Positions 1 to 4,352 of a DNA stretch of 5,635 nt are shown piece after piece. Location of the stretch: the NCBI GenBank assembly GCA_937941745.1, contig CALDGV010000002.1:1-5635 (forward strand). Reading direction: 5' to 3'. Both the position numbers and the translations under genes were made by a program. Every line of letters begins with the position of its first letter. Position 1 is the stretch's first letter. A model generated the notes under the pieces. The model had not been told where the DNA came from. It made no database searches and worked only from the letters and a program-made list of their open reading frames with translations. This DNA comes from an uncultured Prosthecobacter sp. GTDB lineage: Bacteria > Verrucomicrobiota > Verrucomicrobiia > Verrucomicrobiales > Verrucomicrobiaceae.

Positions 1-449
1 AGGTAGTTGTTCCGGCCTTTCAGCAGCTCGGCGTGGAAGTCCCCGACGATCTTTTTGACGATGGGGATGTCTTTGTGGATGAGCTGCTCCTGAAGGTTGA
101 TGGTGTGGGTGCAGATGATGGCCTTGCGCTTCTGTTCGATGGCGTAGGTGGCCGCGGGGATCAGGTAGGCGAGGGACTTGCCGACGCCGGTGGCAGCCTC
201 GCAGATGAGGGCGCGGTTTTTTTCCAGGGCATCCCCCACCAGCTCCGCCATGCGCTGCTGCTGCGGGCGGTATTCAAACTGCGGTGATTCAGCCAGCCTG
301 CCTTCCTGGGAGAAGGCCAGATGCATCCTCTCGGCGAGCGTCGGGCCGGTGGCGCCAGGGGTGGCTTCGAGGATGCTGATCATGCGGAGGGCGCGGAGGA
401 TGGCAGGGCCGGCGTAGAGCGCAATCAAGAGCTGTGAATACGCTGACAT
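1..449 (-). CDS. dinG: DinG/XPD-family ATP-dependent DNA helicase, N-terminal part (partial)
   Basis: The reverse strand reads as an open frame from an ATG at 449 and runs off the left edge after 149 codons, so the 3' part is missing. Residues 59-66 (EYRPQQQR) are the Q-motif-like entry of the family. EAATGVGKS (84-92) is Walker A (motif I), THTINLQEQL (114-123) is motif Ia, and LLKGRNNYL (142-150, last residue cut by the edge) is the segment that leads into the first iron-sulfur cysteine in E. coli DinG. Known members are superfamily 2, 5'-3' helicases that unwind R-loops, D-loops and forked DNA, often with a 4Fe-4S cluster; the DEAH box and cluster cysteines lie outside the window. The start is uncertain. 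An in-frame ATG at 383 (Met23, followed by ISILEATPG) looks like a natural N-terminus, and residues 2-22 use less biased codons. Neither start has a clear Shine-Dalgarno. The family call is firm; choosing DinG over another XPD-like paralogue is less so. Confidence 0.88.
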   Translation of the reverse strand, partial: MSAYSQLLIALYAGPAILRALRMISILEATPGATGPTLAERMHLAFSQEGRLAESPQFEYRPQQQRMAELVGDALEKNRALICEAATGVGKSLAYLIPAATYAIEQKRKAIICTHTINLQEQLIHKDIPIVKKIVGDFHAELLKGRNNY

Positions 450-478
450 CGTGCATGACGAATTCCGGATGACCGTGT

Positions 479-1216
479 ATGACGGGCCACGGCATGGTTT
501 TTCGTTTCATTGCTATCCTGCTTTCCTCCCTGGCGCTTGTGAGCTGCCAGACGCCTGCTTATCAGGAGCAGGGCTGGGCCTCGCACATTGCTGACAGCTA
601 TGCGGGGCGCATGACTTCCTCAGGCCAGCCCTACTATCCAAGCTACTACACTGCGGCCCACAACACGCTGCCCTTTGGCACGGAAGTCACCGTCACCAAC
701 TTGTACAACAGTCGCAGCGTGAAGGCGGTGGTGAACGACCGCTTTCCCTACTATCCAGGCCGGGTGATCAACCTTTCCAGCGCGGCGGCGGCCTACATCG
801 GCATGCAGCCCATGCAACTGGCCCAGGTCAAGGTGGTGGCCTACCGGATCCCGCAGCAGCCCGCGCATGCGGGTGGGCATATGCCGCCCCAGCAGCAGTA
901 CACTCCACAGGCCGCTTATCCGCCGCAGACGATGCAGCCGACCTATCCGGCTCAGCAGCCGACCAGCTATTACACCCCGCAGCCGCAGTATGGTGGAGTG
1001 GGGTATGGCACGCAGCCTGCGGCCCAGGCTCCGGTGTATCCGCAGCAGGCTCCCAGCTATCCGGCGCAGCCGCAGATGCAGCCTCAGCCGGCGCCGATTC
1101 AGCAGCAGCCAGCCTCTGCGCCTTCGTTTTTCCAGCGGCTGCGAGGTGCCAGCACGCCCTCAGCGCCTGCTTATCAGGGGGGGGGAGCTCCTCCGCCGGG
1201 GTTGAAGACCTTCTGA
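479..1216 (+). CDS. rlpA: RlpA-like double-psi beta-barrel lipoprotein with a Pro/Gln/Tyr-rich tail
   Basis: This is a 245-residue predicted lipoprotein. A hydrophobic signal (about residues 8-22) ends in the lipobox LVSC with Cys23 as the lipidation site. The RlpA-like domain spans about 40-122: YAGRMTSSGQPY (41-52), TAAHNTLPFGT (58-68), VTN (72-74), NDR (86-88), GRVINLS (94-100). RlpA proteins act in the envelope; Pseudomonas aeruginosa RlpA is a lytic transglycosylase for peptide-free glycan strands, usually brought to the septum by a C-terminal SPOR domain. No SPOR domain is seen here. Instead residues 125-245 are a low-complexity tail. The SGE motif reads SGQ (Gln50), NDRGP reads NDRFP, and the usual IDLS reads INLS, so activity is uncertain. 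The start could also be Met6 at 494, which gives a more compact signal peptide; neither has a clear Shine-Dalgarno. It is divergent from the helicase and followed by another lipoprotein gene. Confidence 0.88.
   Translation: MTGHGMVFRFIAILLSSLALVSCQTPAYQEQGWASHIADSYAGRMTSSGQPYYPSYYTAAHNTLPFGTEVTVTNLYNSRSVKAVVNDRFPYYPGRVINLSSAAAAYIGMQPMQLAQVKVVAYRIPQQPAHAGGHMPPQQQYTPQAAYPPQTMQPTYPAQQPTSYYTPQPQYGGVGYGTQPAAQAPVYPQQAPSYPAQPQMQPQPAPIQQQPASAPSFFQRLRGASTPSAPAYQGGGAPPPGLKTF
851..1213 (+). repeat. Low-complexity P/Q/Y/A-rich coding tail of the RlpA-like protein
   Basis: Residues 125-245 are dominated by Pro, Gln, Tyr and Ala, with irregular YP-Q-Q and PQPQ-type units such as TYPAQQP, VYPQQAP and SYPAQPQ, encoded by many CAG and CCG/CCT codons. 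The units are degenerate, so this is a compositional repeat and not a clean tandem array. The segment replaces the SPOR domain of classical RlpA and is predicted to be disordered. A possible short ordered element, SFFQRLRG, sits about 30 residues from the end. A linker or a wall- or partner-binding tail is the simplest reading, which is inference. Confidence 0.7.
1177..1185 (+). repeat. Homopolymer tract of nine G inside the RlpA-like gene
   Basis: Nine consecutive G residues encode the Gln-Gly-Gly-Gly stretch near the C-terminus of the RlpA-like protein. Loss of one G moves the stop to about 1205 and replaces the last residues with a short GGELLRRG end. Gain of one G removes the normal stop and extends the frame to a TGA at 1273-1275, just before the next gene. 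Poly-G runs of this length are typical slippage sites, so variation or a sequencing-length error is possible here. Confidence 0.9.
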
Positions 1217-1288
1217 AGGGATCGTCGAGGGTGGATTACCTGAATTCCGGCCTTCCCAAGCGAAGCCGATTCTGAAATCATGCATGGC

Positions 1289-1774
1289 ATGAAAGCATCT
1301 GCCCTGCTGCTGGCCATCCTTGGCGCCTTGCTGGCCGCCTGTGTGGCACCTTCGGCAGAGTCCTCCTACCGCCCCGCTGGCCGCAAGATCTCCCGCCATA
1401 GCCATCCAGCAGCCGCCAGTAATCCCTATTCCATGGGCGGCACCAGTGCTCAAAATCCGCCCATCCAGCCTGGCGAGACCTCCACAGCCTACCGGGAACG
1501 GCTGGCGCGCCAGGAGCGGGAGGCGCTTCCCGAGGCTCAGGTGATGTATCAAAGCACGCAGACCGATTTTTGGGGCCGCAGCAGCCAGTTGGGCCTCTAT
1601 CGCAGCACGGGAGGTGTCACCGAGGAGGTGCACATCGGCGATCAACGGCTTCCCGTGGTGCCGGGGCAGCCGGTGCCAGTTTATCCTCCTGTGTATCAGG
1701 GCGGCTATGTGCCTCCGGGGACCCGAGGCGTCTATGATCCCTACACAGGAAGGGTGATTCCCGTCCGGCGCTGA
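1289..1774 (+). CDS. Small predicted lipoprotein of unknown function
   Basis: I do not recognise a family. The protein starts MKASALLLAILGALLAAC, a textbook lipoprotein signal with the lipobox LAAC and the lipidated Cys at residue 18. An in-frame ATG nine bases upstream at 1280 would add MHG; the later start fits the signal peptide better. After the Cys the mature part (about 144 residues) is polar, with a charged, probably helical stretch AYRERLARQEREALPEAQ, a central part containing TDFWGRSSQLGLYRSTGG, and a Pro/Tyr-rich end. The C-terminal region has VYQGGYVPPG, close to the end of the upstream RlpA-like protein (AYQGGGAPPPG). It lies 72 nt after that gene on the same strand, so it is probably co-expressed and located in the same envelope layer. 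No catalytic motif is visible. A small surface or periplasm-facing structural lipoprotein is the most that can be said. Confidence 0.8.
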   Translation: MKASALLLAILGALLAACVAPSAESSYRPAGRKISRHSHPAAASNPYSMGGTSAQNPPIQPGETSTAYRERLARQEREALPEAQVMYQSTQTDFWGRSSQLGLYRSTGGVTEEVHIGDQRLPVVPGQPVPVYPPVYQGGYVPPGTRGVYDPYTGRVIPVRR

Positions 1775-1822
1775 ACGCCCGGGGATTGACAAACCTCCTG
1801 TCGAGCGGCTCGTGGCCTTCAC

Positions 1823-2614
1823 ATGGCTGAAATCTGCGACTGGTATGACACCCCGCTTTACTACGACATCATCTTTGATGCTGACACGCTGCGTGAGGCG
1901 GATTTTCTCGAGGTTGTTTATCACGAGCATGGTCCGGGTGGTCGCTCCCGCAGGCTGCTGGAGCCTGCCTGCGGCAGCGGAAGGCTGGTGCTGGAAATGG
2001 CGCGGCGCGGCTGGAAGGTCTGCGGATTCGACGGAAATCCCAGGATGCTCGACTTTGCCCGGCAGCGGTTGTCTGAGGCGGGTGTGAAAGCCCGGCTCTG
2101 GGAGGACTGGATGCAGAGTTTTCAGGTTCCTGCCCGGCAGGGCCCTTTTGATCTGGCCCACTGCCTGGTAAGCAGCTTCAAGTACCTTCTTAGCGAGCCG
2201 GATGCCACCGCCTGCCTCCAGCGGGTGACCGAAAGCCTGCGACCGAGAGGTCTCCTGGTGCTCGGTGTGCACCTCACCGACTACACGAGGGCTGAAGAGG
2301 AGCATGAGCGATGGGTGGCGGAGCGGGAGGGCATCCGCGTGGTCTGCAACACCCGCACCTGGCCTGCCGATCCCCAGACCCGGCTCGAGAAGCTCCGGAC
2401 CCGGCTCAAAATCAGTCATGCAGGCCGAACGCAGGTGCAGGAGACAATTTGGCAGTTCCGCACCTACAACGCCGCCCAGATGCGCGCCCTGCTGCGGCGG
2501 ATACCCGGCCTCTCCCTGGCTGCCTGCTACGACTTTACCTACAATCCTTTGCAGCCACGGCTGCTGGACGACAGCTATTCGGACATCGTTTTGGTGCTCC
2601 GAAAGGGCCTCTGA
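1823..2614 (+). CDS. Class I SAM-dependent methyltransferase, substrate unknown
   Basis: A complete 263-residue Rossmann-fold methyltransferase. Motif I is LLEPACGSGRLVLEMA (45-60), which binds the methionine part of SAM through the glycine-rich loop. The acidic residue after strand 2 is in VCGFDGNPRML (66-76), where Asp70 should bind the ribose hydroxyls. The motif IV region is FDLAHCLVSSFKYLL (109-123), and LRPRGLLVLGVHL (139-151) is the post-motif helix and strand of the fold. The N-terminal WYDTPLYYDIIFD segment is typical of small-molecule-type methyltransferases of this architecture. The C-terminal third (about 155-263) probably forms the substrate-side lid and ends with a strand, DIVLVLRKG. 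Nothing shows whether the acceptor is a small molecule, lipid or macromolecule. It lies 48 nt after the lipoprotein gene, so read-through transcription is possible, and is separated from the ABC operon by 167 bp. The start has no Shine-Dalgarno, but no better in-frame start is seen. Confidence 0.88.
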   Translation: MAEICDWYDTPLYYDIIFDADTLREADFLEVVYHEHGPGGRSRRLLEPACGSGRLVLEMARRGWKVCGFDGNPRMLDFARQRLSEAGVKARLWEDWMQSFQVPARQGPFDLAHCLVSSFKYLLSEPDATACLQRVTESLRPRGLLVLGVHLTDYTRAEEEHERWVAEREGIRVVCNTRTWPADPQTRLEKLRTRLKISHAGRTQVQETIWQFRTYNAAQMRALLRRIPGLSLAACYDFTYNPLQPRLLDDSYSDIVLVLRKGL

Positions 2615-2662
2615 GCAGGCCGGGTGGATGGTCCAGATGTCCAGAAGGTCGGCAAAACCGCC

Positions 2663-2690
2663 TTGCAAAAAATTGGCTCGCAACCATAAG
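2663..2690 (+). promoter_or_regulatory. Candidate sigma70-type promoter for the ABC operon
   Basis: TTGCAA (2663-2668) and CATAAG (2685-2690) each match four of six consensus positions and are separated by 16 bp, inside the 167-bp gap that precedes the ABC cassette. The position is sensible for the operon, but the match is weak and verrucomicrobial promoters are not well defined, so this is only a candidate. Confidence 0.25.
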
Positions 2691-2744
2691 AGCGCCCCGC
2701 TCGTTTGAACGCGCGGGCGTGCCAGTGTGTCACACGGCGCGCTC
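2690..2744 (+). other. Two GC-rich inverted repeats in the leader of the ABC operon
   Basis: GAGCG (2690-2694) and CGCTC (2698-2702) can form a 5-bp hairpin with a CCC loop. Directly after it, GAACGCGC (2707-2714) pairs with GCGCGCTC (2737-2744) with one mismatch, and CGTG (2718-2721) pairs with CACG (2733-2736) inside, giving a second long hairpin. The loop side holds GTGTGTCACAC, itself an odd-centred palindrome. No U-run follows either, so they do not look like ordinary terminators. They could be leader structure, an operator, or only the result of GC-rich sequence. Confidence 0.4.
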
Positions 2745-2781
2745 ATTTCCCCAACAACCCATCAACCATGTCAGTGACAAT

Positions 2782-3510
2782 ATGATCCAAGTGCAAAACC
2801 TCCGAAAAGAATTCGGCGCCAAGGTGGCCGTGGACAATGTGTCCTTCACCGTGGAAAAAGGTGAAGTGCTCGGTTTCCTCGGACCCAACGGTGCCGGCAA
2901 ATCGACCTCCATGCGTATGGTCACGGGCTATTTCCGCCCGACTTCCGGCAGCATCAAAATCGGCGGCATCGACATGCTGGAAGACCCCGAGCAGGCCAAA
3001 CGCAGCATCGGCTACCTGCCTGAAAATGCCCCGCTCTACTCCGACATGACGGTGGCCAGCTTCCTGGGCTTCTGTGCCGAGGTGCGTGGCATCACTGGCG
3101 CGGCCAAGAGCAAGGCGATCGACCGTGTGCTCGACCTCTGCTTCCTCCACCGCGTGCGCAATCAGAGCGTGGACACGCTTTCCAAAGGCTACCGCCACCG
3201 CACCTGCTTTGCCCAGAGCATCATTCATGACCCGGATGTGCTGATCCTCGACGAGCCGACCGACGGTCTCGATCCGAACCAGAAGCACGAGGTCCGCCAG
3301 CTCATCAAGAACATGGGCAAGAACAAGGCCATCATCTTCTCCACCCACATCCTGGAGGAAGTGGATGCCGCCTGCTCCCGTGCCATGATCATCGACCGAG
3401 GCAAGGTCGTGGCCGACGGCACGCCGGAATCGCTCCGCAAGCTGGTCCCTGGCTGCTCGAACCTCGATGAGGTCTTCCGTTCCCTCACCCGCTCCGACCT
3501 GGAAAAATAA
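2782..3510 (+). CDS. GldA-like ABC transporter ATP-binding protein
   Basis: A complete 242-residue ABC ATPase. It has Walker A GPNGAGKST (34-42), a Q-loop region IGYLPENAPLY with Glu81 where most ABC proteins have Gln, the signature LSKGYRHR (133-140), Walker B LILDEP (154-159) with catalytic Glu158, D-loop GLDPNQ (162-167) and H-loop His189 in STHILEE. The GYLPE and LSKGYR forms are those of the GldA/NosF-like branch that works with ABC-2 permeases. It should hydrolyse ATP on the cytoplasmic face as a homodimer bound to the permease encoded 43 nt downstream. The frame is open upstream, but the first sensible start is the ATG at 2782, where IQVQNLRKEFG begins the canonical first strand. There is no Shine-Dalgarno. 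His139 in the signature, where relatives usually have Gln, and the following Thr-Cys are mild deviations. The transported substrate cannot be told from the sequence. Confidence 0.93.
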   Translation: MIQVQNLRKEFGAKVAVDNVSFTVEKGEVLGFLGPNGAGKSTSMRMVTGYFRPTSGSIKIGGIDMLEDPEQAKRSIGYLPENAPLYSDMTVASFLGFCAEVRGITGAAKSKAIDRVLDLCFLHRVRNQSVDTLSKGYRHRTCFAQSIIHDPDVLILDEPTDGLDPNQKHEVRQLIKNMGKNKAIIFSTHILEEVDAACSRAMIIDRGKVVADGTPESLRKLVPGCSNLDEVFRSLTRSDLEK

Positions 3511-3553
3511 TCCGACGAGCTTCTTCCAACCCCTCTTCTGCCTTTTTCCATCC

Positions 3554-4312
3554 ATGAAAACCTCTGCCTCCGCGAACACGCTGGCGATCTTCAAGCGGGA
3601 GTTCCTCTCCTACTTCAATTCGCCGGTGCTTTACGTCATCGTGGTCATCTTCCTTCTGGCCTCGATGGGCTTCACGTTCTTCTTCGGCCGCTTCCTGGAC
3701 AGCGACAACGCCTCGCTGACCCAGACCTTCTTCTTCTGGCATCCCTGGATCTACATCGTGCTGGCTCCGGCAGTCGGCATGCGCCTCTGGTCTGAGGAGC
3801 ACCGCCTGGGCACCTTTGAGCTGCTCATGACCATGCCCCTCTCCCCCTGGCAGGCGATCGTGGGCAAATTCATCGCGGCAGCGCTCGTCTGGGCCATTGG
3901 TCTGGCGCTGACCTTCTCCATAGTCATCACGGTTTCCTGGCTGGGTGATCCGGATCCCGGCCCGATGATCACCGGCTATGCCGCCAGCTACCTGTATGCG
4001 CTCGGCTGCCTGGCAGTCACCAGCGCCTGCAGCGCCTACACCCGCAGCCAGGTCGTCTGCTTCATCGTCAGCGTGGCGCTCTGCATCTTGCTGACGCTGA
4101 TCGGCTATCCGGGCATCGTGGACAGCGTGGTGCGCACGCTTCCCGGAACCCTGGAAGGGCTGGTTCGCTTTGTCAGCTACCTGAGCTTCATGGATCACTT
4201 CTATGAGATGAGCAAAGGCATCTTCGTCATCCGCGACGTGCTCTACTTCATCTCGGTGATCGTTGTCGGCCTCGTCATCACCCACCTCGGCCTGCGCTCG
4301 AAGCGCGCCTGA
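3554..4312 (+). CDS. GldF-like ABC-2 type permease
   Basis: A complete 252-residue integral membrane protein. It opens with the cytoplasmic FKREFLSYFNSPVLYV (13-28) typical of GldF-like ABC-2 permeases, followed by about six hydrophobic segments near residues 25-45, 60-76, 104-130, 140-163, 167-186 and 229-247. The cytoplasmic coupling segment SEEHRLGTFELLMTMPLS (80-97) follows helix 2 and should contact the ATPase. The C-terminal FMDHFYEMSKGIFVIRDVLYF (212-232) is also characteristic of the family. The frame extends upstream to an ATG at 3467 inside the ATPase gene, but the ATG at 3554 gives the family-like N-terminus and avoids the overlap. The 43-nt gap is strongly pyrimidine-rich and has no Shine-Dalgarno. 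With the ATPase it should form a membrane complex; export or an energy-transducing role are both possible. Confidence 0.92.
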   Translation: MKTSASANTLAIFKREFLSYFNSPVLYVIVVIFLLASMGFTFFFGRFLDSDNASLTQTFFFWHPWIYIVLAPAVGMRLWSEEHRLGTFELLMTMPLSPWQAIVGKFIAAALVWAIGLALTFSIVITVSWLGDPDPGPMITGYAASYLYALGCLAVTSACSAYTRSQVVCFIVSVALCILLTLIGYPGIVDSVVRTLPGTLEGLVRFVSYLSFMDHFYEMSKGIFVIRDVLYFISVIVVGLVITHLGLRSKRA

Positions 4313-4352
4313 GCCTCTCCGTGAACTGAGAACACTCCACCGCGAACTCTTT

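Noticed and set aside
33..417. Plus-strand frames opposite the helicase
   Set aside because: They are shadows of the helicase, whose minus-strand translation carries Walker A and motif Ia.
84..449. Walker A of the helicase reading EAATGVGKS where EAGTGTGKS is common, considered as a functional defect
   Set aside because: The essential GKS is intact and the flanking small residues vary within the family.
1248..1268. Hairpin CGGC-c-TTC / GAAGCCG between the two lipoprotein genes as a terminator
   Set aside because: The 7-bp stem has a bulge and no T-run follows, so termination is not supported.
1786..1814. TTGACA (1786-1791), a perfect -35 box, before the methyltransferase
   Set aside because: No acceptable -10 box is found 16-18 bp downstream; the sequence there is GC-rich (CGTGGC).
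2606..2621. GGCCT/AGGCC hairpin across the methyltransferase stop codon as a terminator
   Set aside because: The stem is only 5 bp and is followed by GGGTGGATGG, not a T-run.
1160..2746. A 528-codon open frame on the minus strand across the small lipoprotein and methyltransferase genes
   Set aside because: Its codons are in register with the plus-strand codons, so it needs only the absence of sense TTA, CTA and TCA, which are rare in these GC-rich genes. The plus strand has clear lipobox and SAM-binding motifs; the minus product shows no domain.
2311..2781. Upstream extension of the ATPase frame to an ATG at 2311
   Set aside because: It would overlap the methyltransferase in another frame and add a non-conserved Arg/Pro-rich stretch; the ATPase fold begins at the ATG at 2782.
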